Source: Solea solea
Taxonomy: Eukaryota; Chordata; Actinopteri; Pleuronectiformes; Soleidae
Assembly (NCBI RefSeq): GCF_958295425.1
Contig: NC_081153.1
Location: 12,677,001 to 12,741,000, forward strand
Direction of reading: 5' to 3'
Length of the DNA stretch: 64,000 bases
Shown here: positions 50,901 to 63,829 of the stretch, one piece after another
How the letters are laid out: each line of letters begins with the position of its first letter
How positions within the stretch are numbered: position 1 is the stretch's first letter
Position numbers and translations under genes: made by a program
The notes under the pieces: model-generated
Databases searched by the model: none
The model's input: only the letters and a program-made list of their open reading frames with translations
What the model was told of the DNA's origin: nothing

Positions 50901-53900
50901 TTACGTCAGTAAATGACCATTTCTGAGTTATTTGCCCTTCACTTCTTCATCACTTGCACACACCAGTGTGATTGTCCAGGTGAATGTTCTCGTTTACTGT
51001 GGCGAGGCCGAAACAGCCGAGTTTGCGCTTTAAAGCGACACTTTTTCAGGTAATCGCATTTCCGGACAGACTGAGGATCCTAAAGCTCCCCCCCAGGTAC
51101 CTTCCTTTTTGTTTCTGCCACTATTTTAGTGCTTTTACCTCGATGTGGGCAAGAGTAGAATTTCCCCTAATTAAGGCCCCGAGACGCCCGCCAAATATTC
51201 CACTGAATCTGGCCTTGTGTCACCAGCAGTGATTTCACAGCAGGAGGATAACACGCATCAAACCAAGGCCTTACACGGGTCAGACATACAGTGTCCAAAT
51301 ACATGACACAACTACTCTCCGGGGACTTTCACTTTGATAAAGTGCTGTACAACTGGCTGTATTTTAACACTGAATTTCCATGACTAAATGCATGCACTGC
51401 ACCTGAGGCTGCAGACTCTCCCCCTCTCTCAAGGTTTGATAATCTTAAAGTTATTGAATGTAGATGCTGAGTTGTGGACGTGTCCAGCTGTGTGAATGTG
51501 TGTACAGAGTATATATGCTGAAGGGAATTCAAGAAAAATGACTGTTTACACACAATCCAGTAAAAATGATTGTAAGAATTATCCTTAGTTTGCACTCCAA
51601 TGACAACTGTTTAGAATTCCCTGGAGCTACTACGTTGGCAGTCCCATCAGCTGAGCAGATGGTGCCGCGGAGAAATAATCAATTCACTGAGTACAGAGGC
51701 AGAGTCATCTGCTTCTGCAATTCTTTATTTTTTTGGCAAAACTGCTTCATTTTTCCCTTTTTTTCCCCCAGATAAAAAACAAAACAAAACTGCAGTGCAT
51801 ACATTTTAAATAGAAAAATAAAGTCAAATGAGTTTCCACTATGCTGATTAAGACTATCATCATCACGTGACTGTCTCCGTGTTTCTCAGTACAGCAGTGT
51901 TTCGATCCTCAAGACAGAGGAGATGTTGCTGATTTTTTTATACTGTGAAAGGTAAAAAGAGACGACCGCAGACGGGTGGAAGTATGACTGAAAACATAAA
52001 GAACACATCGACAAAAACTTCCAGAGGTGAATTATATTGTTTGAACAACACAGTCGCTTAACATATTGATCTCTATCAAAGTTTCCAACTATTTTTGATA
52101 AATCTATTTGGGTGTTTCATGAAAACAAGTTTCCACTTTTTAAAGGTCGACTGTGTAAATACTGAGGAGGGTTTCTAGGCAGAAATGAAAAACACTAATT
52201 ATGAGAGTTTAAATGAGTGTATGTGTAAAAAAATCATCGTTTGGTCATTTTGCACCTCCATGGTGTGTCACAGCCTGCAGTTTCACCGTTAGATGTCACT
52301 CATTCTAACACACGGGACTTGGGCATGTGTTAAACACTGTCTGGTCTGTTTGCACATGCAGCTCTAGCAGTGATGTGAAAATGAGTAGATATCGTTGGCT
52401 GAATCACCGACACGTAGTGGCTGTGACCGGCCATGGAGGGAGATGAGTAACGCGAGCTTGATGTGCTAGATTTACCTCAGGGCATTGGCAGCAGCACCAG
52501 AATATGTTGACTAAGGAATGCGACGCAGCTGGAGGTTCCTGCGATCCTACCTGGCAAGTGCGGGAGTAGCCATGTCGCTTTGTACACCGATGGCCATGGG
52601 GACGCCTCCGCAGCGGATGTGGCCCAACTCCTCTGCCACTGCTACACTGTAGCTGAAGTCCAGGCCCAAGCCTCCATACTCTGCACAGGACAACACACAA
52701 ACACACTGAACAGTACTGCCACTGCCAGCACATCATTACACAATACACATTTTACATTGTCACACAATCCTGATTAAGCTTATCGGCGCCACACGACTCA
52801 GCAGAGCAGAGAGTTTAGGACCCGAGACAGGCGGAGGCAACGGCAACGCACACACACACACGTATATAGTCAGTCAGGTGTGAATTGTTTGACAGAGCAA
52901 ATGAAGGACGCAGGACACAATTAATGTTACATCCAAATGTTATACAGCTTTAAAGCTGCTTTGTCACACATTCATAGTGAATTCCCTAGCCTCTTATCCA
53001 AACCTTAACCATCACAACTAAAAAGCCTAACCCTTACCCTTACCCGAATTTAAATCCAATTCTTACCCTAACCCTAAAATCCGGTCTTAACCCCCAAAAA
53101 AGCCCTTTAAAGAAGTGAGGAGCAGCCAAAATGTCCTTACTCTGTATGGTTTATATGATTTTTGGTCCTCAAAAAGCAACAAATACAAGAACACACACAC
53201 TGTGACACACACATGAAATTCTGACCTGGTCAGTTGGCATGCATTCAATAAAAGACAGGATATTAAAATGAATTGCACCATCTGTAATTATGAAATCACA
53301 GCTAGGAGATCAGCAGCACAGTACAGAGAGCAACCATGATTTCAGCATTAACATATTCTCAGTCAAAAACTGATATCTGTACCGGCAGTGAAGACATCTG
53401 CAAAGACCCCAGGTCCTTAATAAGAGATAAATAGTTATTATAAACCATGTTTGAAACACCATTTTATGTTGTTTATCTTCATAAAGAGCCGCCTCTTTAC
53501 ATTTCCTTTCATCATCAATAGCAGCATCCTCTCTGGATTAAATAACCTGGCCTGTGCGCTTCTCGTAGAATAATAGCTGACCTGAGGGATCCACTTTCAT
53601 ACTGCTTTTCTCTCTCGTTTCCTCTAAGCGGGGCAGTGTAGTTAGGCTACGTAAATAAATAGTGTGATGTCATGCTGGCAGAATTACAGAATTACAAATG
53701 TAAATTCCACTAATAAGAAGATGAATGTTACACAGGTGACATCCAGGGTTCTGTGCTCTTTCTTTCTTTGCATGTGGCTGTTTATCACAGAAAGAAGTCG
53801 GCTTTTCCCGACTATCGCACATAAGTGATGTTGACAATGGGAGCCGGACCACTGTGCATGGCACCGCAACCTGTGGCGGACCGTCCATAGAGGGCCCTAG

Positions 53901-56900
53901 GGCACCGCTCCCACCAGTCTCACATGAAGGAGAAGAGAAAGAATCATCCAAAGTAATTTATAAAAACATGGAAAATGTAAATAAATGCTCTACACGTTGT
54001 ACAGTCCGTGACTACCGTGTGTAATCTGCATTCAAATGCAGTTTAAAAGCGTTAACTTCTCTCACTCGTTTACAAGTGACGTATATCCGGTTTTAGGGCG
54101 CACGCGTCTTTCTCGTAGATTTTTGCTCATAGTGAGACACAGAGATATAGTGAATACCGACACGCCATTGCAGTGCAAAAGATGAGACAGTACGGATAAA
54201 TGATTTTGATAATAAAAAAGCAAACATGTGAGTACTGAAATGAAAGTAAACGGGGCTATTCACACATTCAAATCCTGTCAAAAGAAGTACAGAATGACAA
54301 TGAATGATTTCTTTTCAGAACAGAAAAATGAAAGTCACAATCTGATGCTGGTCTTACAAGTGTAAAACTGACAGTTTTTCATTCACCATTAATCTTCTCA
54401 TAGTAATGTCCCGTCAGCCTGAGAGTGAAAAAGACTGCGAAAAGCTCAGCGCTCAGTTTTCCCATGACAGAAAAAACAACACGCCGATGCCAGCCACGGG
54501 ACGAAGGGCAACAAATAATTATCGGCAAATTTACAACATGGGGGCGCTAGCGAAAAGGTTTAATATCACCTGTCAGATTAGTTATCCAAAAATGAAAGCA
54601 CTGTCTGGCTGACTGTCAAGAGAGAGGAGCAGAATGAGGGGGGGGACAAAACTACAGAAAAGGGGACAGATTAAAAAAAAGGGAAATATAGTGGGGCGAG
54701 CAAAAATAAAAGGAAACAGGTGCAGCTTTGCAGCGATAATTCTCTTAGCGTCGGAAACCCTGCGGTGAATAATGTGGACCAAAGGAAGCCTTGAAGTTTA
54801 TCCACCTTTAAAGAAAACAGCAGGGCAGTCTGGTTGAACAAGCAAGCAGAAGAAAAGCAAAACAACACGCTGTCAAATATGTCAAGCGTATCCATACATA
54901 TAGTATGTTTATGCTGAAGAGCAGATGCTCCTCGGCATATGTCGTTGCTGGGCAGAGCTCCATATGGAGTAAATATTGAAGGGTCACGTGGGGAGATTGT
55001 GTGGAAAACTGTTCTGTTCTGTGTCTGCATGTTTGATAGACAATCATTTAACAATGATAATTACCCATTAAGTTAAGCTCTACAGTTGTAGAGCTGAAAC
55101 AATTTATCGATTAATCGATTACTAAATTAATCAACAACTATTTTGATAATCGATGAATCAGTCCAAAGCTTTTTTTCATGATTAAAACAAGATTTACGAT
55201 TGTTTAAGCTTCTAAAAATGTGAGTATTCTCTTCATTTCTTTGCTCTGGATAACAAATCATTAAAAGTTAATCATTTTGGTTTGTGGACAAAAACAAGAC
55301 ATTTGAGACCATCTCTTTATGGACCAAACGATTAATCAAGAATGAATCGATTATGAAAATAATCCTTAGTTGCAGCTCTATGCAAGTGTACACTCACCTC
55401 ACATATATACAAAAATATGTACATGGTTTTGGCCAAAGAAGATGTTACAAGGAAGGACAGGAAACAGCCTGAAGACAAAAACTGTGTGGGCTGTCAGGTT
55501 TTATCAGTCTGACAGGAGACAAGGCCATTGCCATGGTATAAACTGCACAAACTTCTGCTCTCAGAGCAGAGGAAAACGGGCAGAGAGCCAGAGGTCGTCC
55601 CTGTCTTCCCTCCTCAACATCCCTGTTTTAGGAAAATGTCCCATTCTCACGTTTTGAAAGGTAATTATGCCTTTTCTTGGAAATGGAAAAGAGAGAAAAA
55701 CAAGTGTCTCTGCAGACTAATTAAAGGGACGCTGACAATCAGCCACAACATTACTATCTATTTACTTTTAATTGACTCAAAACATGCCGATGTGGAGAAT
55801 ATTTGAACCTTTAAAATAACTAAAAATGACACTATTGAAGTGTTTTTTTTAACAGTTTTAATGTTGGGGCTGATCAGTATGTATTACAGTTTAGAGTTGA
55901 AGCACCGTCTTATTTTGTCCGCTGGCAGTTTGTCTGCTTTCCCACGTCTTACTGAATCAATGCCTACAGGGAAAACACACTAACTCATTACAGTGACAGC
56001 GTTAAAGCTGCATTTTAAATGGTCACTGAGTGCCATGAACACAGAAAACACAAAATAACATCATCAGTAGCATTTTCACACGTTAAAACTGTACATGTTT
56101 CCTTGATCCTACATTTGAGAGACTGAAAATGCAGAGAAGGACAGAGGGATCCTACCTAATCTATAATCTTCTCCATTGATCAGCCTCCTTAATCCTTATT
56201 CCCCCTTTCAGCCTATCGATCAATTAACCCGATGGCAACTACACACTTAGTGAACAATGAACAAGTGTGGTTATTTCCTTATTAAATTCAGCAAGAGTTA
56301 CCAGAAGAACCCATCATCACAACGGAGCACTGTTTTTGGAAGATTATGCCAAGAATAAATGTCCCACTGTTGTTGTGTTTTATTGTGCTGTACATGATAG
56401 TCGCTAATCTACCATCTGGTAACAACTGTGTGTTGACACAGTCTTCTGTCGGGCTGCTCATCCCGTGTAATCCTGTCAACTAAAGCTTAAGGCTTGTGAA
56501 GTCAGCACATTTTTAATTCCCCTAGCCTCCTTCCTCTTTCCTCTTTCACCGACGGAACTGCAGCGGACGCGACCTCGCAGGACTCGCTCATTTCGGCATC
56601 AGCCGTCAATGAAACAATAATAAAAGCAGAGGGGCAAACAAAGCGGCAGCAATTTCAATGTGTGAAACTTTGGACCTCTGCTCCCGTATGTCTCTTCGCA
56701 AATTCAAAACGAGTTACTCATCGCAACCACAAATAATTTGTGGTTATGCACAGCACTTAACCCGCTCCTTCTCCCATGCCGGCCGAGACCCAGCTGGACA
56801 AACATCTGGAAATGTGCTACACTGCAGCAGACAGCTGTTGTGGGATGTTGCTGTGACACCGGCACACATCATCGCAGTGGGGATATTTCAAAAGCAGACC

Positions 56901-57951
56901 AAACTGTAATGTATGGCTGCCAGACGGAGAGACAAATGAATGGAACATGAATTCAGCTGTGAACAAAAAAAAAAAAAGTCCTGCCAAAGGTCCCTGAGGC
57001 AGCGGTGGTCAAACTGTGCACAAGGAGGATTCACATCCCTCGCTGCGTCTGTGTTGATTCACCTCTTTCAGAGAAACTCTAACCACAAATTTAGTCAAGC
57101 CATATGTTTTAGACTTCAAATGGCACCCTTTAAAGCGATATTTGTGTTGTTCCAAAGAGCTTTTCATTCTCCAGATTGATTTGTTTCCTTTTTATTTTTC
57201 TAGGAATTATCAGCTGCGATTCTCAAGAACACAAACAGAGATCAAAGTCGATGTCATAACACAGCTCAGAGCAGGCAATGTGTCTGGACTTGTAACATGT
57301 TTTTCGGGCTTATTTAAGAACAAGAGAAAAAGAGAAGCGGGTGATGAAAAGCACGTATGTTTTCCGTGCAGGCAAGTTGAGTAACATTGCTCAAAATGTC
57401 ATTTGTAAAAATTAAAGGCTTCTGGGAGACACAATCATGCAAAATTGTTTGATATCCATGAGTAGGAAAGGTGCACAGAGTTTGAGTCTGCTTCTCTGGT
57501 TATGCGATGGTCATTTTCAAGTAGGCTTATCTCATATCATTTCCCAAAAAGCAAGCAGTCTCCAAAATAACAAAAAGGCCTCTGGGTCCTTAAATCAAAC
57601 GTTCTATTTCTTCTCGCTCCCTGTTCCTCATTTCAGATTTTTAAATGTGAATACTTGCTCGTCTCTTAACCTGAATACGTTTGGTTTGTGGAAAAGAACA
57701 AGAAGTTTAAGAACACGGAACATTTTCCTATTTCCTGACATTTCATGGACCGAACGCCTAATTCATAAATTGGGAAACTTTCGCCGCGGTTGAATCCTCC
57801 ATCATGAAAAGTAAATATAAAAACACTTACCGACCGGCTTGTTGACTCCTAGAAAGCCAGCACTTCCTAAGATTTTGAAGACTTTGTGTGCTGGAAACTT
57901 TCCTTCTGCTTCCCACTGATCCACATGGGGGTTGATCTCCTGGTCGATGAT
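47951..57951 (-). CDS. Acyl-CoA dehydrogenase family protein (8 visible exons, 5' end missing)
   Basis: Minus-strand exons, 5' to 3', are 57951-57831, 52680-52551, 50672-50566, 50255-50088, 50006-49833, 49466-49305, 48625-48475 and 48041-47951. All junctions are GT-AG and in phase, giving 367 residues and TGA. The family oxidises acyl-CoA thioesters with FAD, passing electrons to ETF, usually in mitochondria. Signature 1 (GVSEVGAGSDVS, residues 108-119 of the visible part) and signature 2 (QFWGGMGF...R, 320-339) are both intact. Glu226 in FQEERLWAVA lies where LCAD and isovaleryl-CoA dehydrogenase carry their catalytic base, while the MCAD-type Glu site reads SIGGGADEVM, with Gly instead. The visible part starts IIDQEINPHVDQWE, so roughly 40-60 residues plus a transit peptide are missing. 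The longest intron is 5.15 kb. The sequence resembles fish proteins labelled acyl-CoA dehydrogenase 6-like; family call is firm, subfamily and substrate are inference. Confidence 0.95.
52985..53230. repeat. CCCTAACCCTTA-rich fish dispersed repeat
   Basis: AACCTTAACC, TAACCCTTACCCTTACCC and TACCCTAACCCTAAAA are followed by TTTAAAGAAGTGAGGAG, AAAATGTCCTTACTCTGTA, TTTTTGGTCCTCAAAAAGCA and a short CA run. This order is typical of a dispersed fish repeat. It lies in the 5.15 kb acyl-CoA dehydrogenase intron. Confidence 0.6.
55089..55380 (-). mobile_element. hAT-like MITE copy 1, in acyl-CoA dehydrogenase intron
   Basis: Ends are TAGAGCTGAAACAATT and AGTTGCAGCTCTA, with ATCGATTAATCGATT blocks near the termini; length 292 bp. 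It is the same family as 60958-61328 but in the opposite orientation. The flanking octamers TACAGTTG and TGCAAGTG agree at five of eight positions, so the target duplication is decayed. Confidence 0.8.
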
Positions 57952-59037
57952 CTGTATCGACATAACAAGGAAGAGTATGTTCATTCATGTGTGTATATGT
58001 AATATTCACAAATGTTAACCCCCCCCCCCCCACACTCTTTTCCATACATTTTGATCACATTTATTAATAAAAGTCGTCTCCAGCTGAGACCAAACTGGTT
58101 TATGAATGAACAAAAAAAACACATACAATGGCTGCATACTGTATTTGTGTTTCCTGCTGTGTGGAGTTCAGCTCTACTTTAAGTCTATGTAATCTATCTC
58201 TAGCAGGCAGCAGGATAAAGCATTAAATATCAATGCATACAAAGCAGGCTTGAAATTGTATTACGCGGTGAGTCAATAATGATGACAATGTGTAAAGCAA
58301 TGCAACAAAACGCTACTTTCTGTATGTTCGTGTTCTCAGTCCACTAAGCAAGACTTGGCTGCTGTCATGTGCATTATGACAAGAAGACAACGACAAGCAT
58401 TTGGTATCAATGTCAATCATCTGGACACAATAATATGAATAAATAAAACAACATATTTATAAGAAAAAAAATACAAAATGTTCCAAAACGAGAGTCTTAT
58501 CTCGGGTTTTGCTTTCTTAAGACTGCCACGGATACATTTGTCAGGGAGCAGTTGGTGATATTTGGCACGTTTCTATTCAACAATTTCAATGCCAATATTT
58601 TAATGACTCTACATTTTTTTTTTTTCTTGGCAGGGCAGAAATCTGCTGAGGTGGTGTTTGAAACGGCAAGCAAAAACAAATCTTGGTACTGAAACCCCCA
58701 CTAATGACATTCCTTCTGGGTTAGCAGCCACTATGTCAATTCAGCCGCAAAACCGGGGGATACACAAGTGCCAGAAATCCCAAGGATCGCGCCTAAATTA
58801 TATGCTTCATGAGCAAAATGACAAATAAGCAGAACATTTGCAGCTTTTGGAGAAGAACAACTTGCATTAAAATAGCTTAATGATGCAACTATTACGCAGT
58901 ATTTATCCATTTCATATAGATATTTGACAGACTGATGCATTAGCATGATTATTTTAGCAGAATTAGTGCTTAGTACTTTTTGCAGCATTGTGTTTCATCA
59001 GTGGGCACAATAAGGGTAGAGAGTGGTTGGTTCAGTC

Positions 59038-59214
59038 TTTCTCAATCCTGGTCCTGGAGACCCGCTGCCCTGCATGTTTTAGATGTTTTCCTTGCCTTCA
59101 ACATATCTATTCAAATGTCAACAAGCTCTGCAAAAGCCTGGTAACGACCTATTTACTTGAATGAGGTGTGTTGGAGCAGGGAACCATCTAAAAACATGGA
59201 CCAGGATTGAGAAA
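59038..59214. mobile_element. MITE-like element with perfect 17-bp terminal inverted repeats
   Basis: TTTCTCAATCCTGGTCC (59038-59054) is exactly mirrored at 59198-59214. The interior includes GAGGTGTGTTGGAGCAGGG, and the whole matches a short palindromic repeat that is common in fish. No target duplication is clear. Confidence 0.8.
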
Positions 59215-60957
59215 CCCAGTTGTAGATCATGTTTATCTCCAACACAAAATGACTAGTAGGAGTATTTCTACTCCCCCAAAAAAGGATTCCAATCTCTTGC
59301 ATCCTACCTCCCACAACATCTCCATGTATTACTAGGCAGAGAAGCAATAGGTCCCGTTTTTCCACATTTCTGTTGTGACTCAACCAGAACCACTAACCTG
59401 CAGAGGCATCCACTCGTTCAACTTTTGTTTCGTCTCTATATTCAAATTCAAGCAGCGGTGTGCTCCATCAGTCCACTCGGATAAACAAAATGTTGACATG
59501 AACTCAATGTTGACAGGAAGTGAAGAGTGGATGACAACCTGGCCTTGGAATGAGTCAATCTTGTTAGTGTCATGACTCAATTAGTGCACACTGAAGTATC
59601 CCACAGCAGAAAAACCTCTGTGTTGTGGAATCAGCTCACAGCTGGAGAAGCACTTAAGACTGACCAATCTATTGAGCGTGCCATTTGTGCAGGAACTCAA
59701 GCTGCTACAGAAAGAATAAGCTATGGTTTACCGTCTGTGGGGTATTTCCATGTCAAAAAAAAAATATATATATGACTGTATGTTTCTGCAAAATATGTTG
59801 ATGTTAAATGCATAGTGTATGGTTTCTGCCTCTAGGGGTCCCTCAAAACAAAAACAGAAGACAATTGTTGTCTGGGGGAAAGCTTCAGCAGCAGAATGCT
59901 TCCTGAACATGCAGCAAACAACAGTAGTTGTGATCCATTCGTGACAAATACACACAATAAAATACAAAAAAAAGACCAAACTCTGGCTAATGTCCATCGC
60001 CTTTAACCTTATGAACATGCAGTGTCAAACACATTTATTTATTTATCCAATTTAGACCAAAAACAAGTCAACAATTATTTTAGAAATCTTTCAAAAACTT
60101 TAAATTAATGTTTAAAACTAAAAACGTTATTGTTATTTGTTTGGGAACTAACAAACTAAATTCACCTTTTTATACCCAAATTTGAAACGGTGAATTTAAA
60201 AATGCATTCAGTTATATTTATCACTAAAAATATTTCAAATCAAAGAGCTTCTACATACTGGTGTATTAACTGTTACGATTAAGTTGAAACAGGAGACATC
60301 CAATTCAAGCCGATGAACAGAGTTACACAAACAAGAGGCGAAAGTGTAACCATCAGCAAGACTAGAAGTGGGATTTATCATTGAAACCAAAAACAAGTTC
60401 CATTCTTGTCCAAAACCCACAAAGCCAAACCTGCCAAGAAAAACACAATGTCTGAGAAACGTCGGAATATGAAGCCGTCAGAAAACATGGCCACGGATAC
60501 TACTTTCAACACTTTCACAGGACTGAACCTGTGAAAATCACGCTTACGTTACACAAAAATCAGACATAGAAACAAGTACAAAAAGACAGGTTACTGGTCC
60601 CTTTTACCCTGCAGTAAACTCATCTGTGTTTAAAGGTCAGATCCTGAAGAGCGGAAGGGAGGGACGACGAGCTGCTGGAACAGGAAATACAAAGGTCACT
60701 TTGGGGAATATTTCTACATCTCTCTTCACAAAGGTTATTTGGGGCTTTTTTGCATCACCAACTATTTTGCATCACCAAACTGATATGTAGTAAGACGGGG
60801 TCAAGAACTTTGTATTGTGAAGTCTAACATGTTGTCCAAGTCAGGAAAGTGTGACCTACTCCCCTGACACCCGGTGGTTCTCAACACGAGGAACAAGACT
60901 GGGCTGCCTGAGAGGAGTCTTAAGTATTAAATGTGGTGTTATTTTATAACAATATTG

Positions 60958-61328
60958 TAGAGCTGCAACTAACGATTATTTTCATAATCGATTAATCTGT
61001 CAATTACTTTCCTCGATTAATCGCTTGGTCCATAAAATGTCAGAAAACCTTAAAAAATGTTGATCGGTTTTCGTCAAACCTGGAAATGATGAGGTTCTCG
61101 AATGTCTTGTTTTGTCCACAAACCAAAATGATTAACATTTAATGATGTATTTGTTATCCAGAGCAAATAAATGCAGAAAATATTTAACATTTAAGAAGCT
61201 TCAACAATCGGAAATCTTGTTTTTATCATGAAGAAAGCTTTGTGTCGATTAATAGATTATCAAAATAGTTGTCAATTAATTTAGCAATCGATTAATAATC
61301 GATTCATCGATTAATTGTTTCAGCTCTA
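60958..61328 (+). mobile_element. hAT-like MITE copy 2 with perfect 8-bp target duplication
   Basis: The element starts TAGAGCTGCAACTAACGATT and ends ATTGTTTCAGCTCTA; length 371 bp. CAATATTG stands on both sides (60950-60957 and 61329-61336), an exact 8-bp target duplication as expected for the hAT superfamily. It has no transposase ORF. Confidence 0.9.
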
Positions 61329-63540
61329 CAATATTGTGGGTATTTTTTCCACTTCTGCTTAAGATGTGGTCACTAATAATGTGTGAGCGAGGCCGCTTAC
61401 TCACTTAGATTTTTCTGTACTGTATTTTACAACGGAATGACATGGTCAAAGATGTAGTAACACTTACTGCTTTTTCCCTTGAAAGAGGAAGAACCCATTA
61501 TTTTTAAACTGTTTTTTTTATCCGTTACTCTCTGAACATTAGCGGAATCATCTTCTTCAACAAATAAAAGATGATGCAGAGTACAAATATAATGTATTAA
61601 AAGTATTGTTGGTGGTCCTCCCACTTCTGATTTAGAAAAGAGTTAATTCATTTATTTGAGGGGCTAAATTTAAATGCCAAATATTATTAAATATAATGTA
61701 ATTTGTTAGTGCTACCTGGTAGTAACAAGGGATTGATCGTATAGGAATAGAATATTTAAAAACAATGCAACTTAAGTCTTGCTTTAAAAACTCCATAATT
61801 AGTTCATTAGATTGCATTTTTTCCTTAAAATATTCATCCTTAGCAGCGTCCTACACATGTCTGTCGACAAATGGCTTCATTGTGTGAAAGGGAAATCTCT
61901 GTCTGAAACCAGGGGAGGTTGCACATGAATAGGCTCTTCCTCAAAACGCTGGGGAAATCTCTTTTGGCTCCTTGTCTTCATTAACAGCAGCAGCCGACCT
62001 TCCACCCACACAGGCCTCGGCTGGTGTGATGGTCTGGTATTGTGGAGGCCTGACTAATTTCTTGGCACGGCGCTTTTTTTATTCTAGTCTATAAATTAGC
62101 TCATGAATATAGCACAGGGCACACACAACTGCAGTGACAAGGGACTAAAGGATTTCCTATCACCCCGTTTGTATACATCCATAAAGACACTCAACCCTTC
62201 AGCGTATTCTTTTAATAAACCACACTGCCTTGAGATCCCTTTCCTGCACTGCAACCGTATTGTTCTGCATTTCCTTTTCATACTCTCTTCCTTCCCAATA
62301 ATCCCAGAGCTAGTTTATTTTCAAACTTCTCGTATCCTTTGAAAGTTTAGTCACACCACAAGCTTCCCCTGCATTTACCGTAACATTTTGACGAGTTAAA
62401 GTAGGCTCTTAATATATCCTGCAGCCTCTGACTCTACCGTCTGTCTAGTAATATGTACAATGAGTTAGACTAGATGTACAACTTTTACAAGTTTTAATAA
62501 ATCGTATTCCTTGTTCTTAAAATAGAAAGAAATTATTATGAGGCTGAGGTTGTATTCAATCATCTTATACCTGTTATCCCTAAAGCTAAATTGTCTCCCG
62601 TCTTTGAAACACACCACGCTCAAACACAGAGGAACTACTCGACCAAAAACGTTCAATTACTAGAGGAATTCATATTTACCACTAATTAAATGGTCCATCT
62701 TTCCTTTTCTTCCAGGTTTTTGAGACAATTCTAAACAAAAATCCATTCAAATTGATTAAATATGCCATATTTTTGGCCAACTGCACACCTGAATATTCCA
62801 GAGTAACTCTTTAATCATCATGGTATGCACTGTGCTTTCCCCTGGCCGACCTTGCTGCCTTAATAGGCAGTTTCATCTGAATGCTGAGACGCACTCGTGG
62901 CTCACAAATCATCGGATTTGAACAGTTTTTCAAACATGGATCATATCCCTTTACCTCTCTGACAGCAGGAAAAACGTTTTAACTTGAATCTGAAATATAA
63001 GAGGGCACACAAATCTGCAAGGTGTTTGTAGACTCAACTATGTTCCCTGAGGCGGGATCGTGTTCTGCAAAGATCTGCCTCTGAGACACATGCAGGAGAC
63101 TCTGCCTGAGATTCTGTCACTTGGTTTCTGTCATTATCTCTGCTATGAATCAGTACATTTCAATAAAGGTAAACCAAGCTACTCTGCTAGGAGGTGAAAC
63201 ACTCCCCCTATTAGCTCGTTCGTATTGAATTGTTTTCAGAGAGGGAAGGGGGAAGAATTTAAGAATTTTAAAATGCATTGAACAGCAGTTTAATCCAGGA
63301 AGATAATGCCAGTGTTTAAAGCCAGAAATATTGTTGCGTTGTATTGAGCTCATTAAGAACATTCTATAAAGCTGTATATTGTGTAAACATCTGGAGAAAG
63401 GGTAAAGTAGTCATTAAATTAAGTTGTAATAGGAACATTTAAGTTTATAGTAGGCAGAGTAGTTCTGCCTCCTCCTTTTCAAACATGTAACAAGAAGGAA
63501 ATGTGTTATGTAAAAAAGACTGTGAATGTTGAACATGAAC

Positions 63541-63569
63541 ATCTATCTATCTATATATCTATCTATCAT
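63541..63569. repeat. (TCTA)n microsatellite
   Basis: About seven TCTA units with one TA interruption. Confidence 0.85.
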
Positions 63570-63734
63570 ATTCTTCTGTGTACCAGCTTCAGCTATTATT
63601 TCCATGTTTAAGCTGGGGGTGGGAACTGTGGTCTATGTTTACTTGAAAAGTCCAGTTTTAGACAAAATAACAATAATTTTTCTGATGTCATGTAAATGTA
63701 CTAAATGTGCATTCATATCATATGCTTTTGTAGT

Positions 63735-63829
63735 CTTGACAAGGCACATACACTAGCGGAGCTGGGAATCAATCCCACAACCTCAAAGTTGAAAGAAGAC
63801 TCAGTGTAGCGCTGAGCTACCTTGGCCCG
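63735..63829 (-). mobile_element. tRNA-derived SINE head fragment
   Basis: On the minus strand GGCCAAGGTAGCTCAGCGCT (A-box region) is followed about 40 bp later by GTTGTGGGATTGATTCCC (B box) and GTGTATGTGCCTTGTCAAG. There is no proper acceptor stem closing the cloverleaf, so it is scored as SINE-derived. Confidence 0.7.

Noticed and set aside
59380..59580. Minus-strand frame ending at a CAG/GTTAGT donor
   Set aside because: Phase fits, but the peptide has no likeness to an ACAD N-terminus or transit peptide, so it is probably chance.
63735..63829. tRNA gene on the minus strand
   Set aside because: A- and B-box-like motifs are present, but acceptor and anticodon stems do not pair; the family is shared with other SINE copies in the window.
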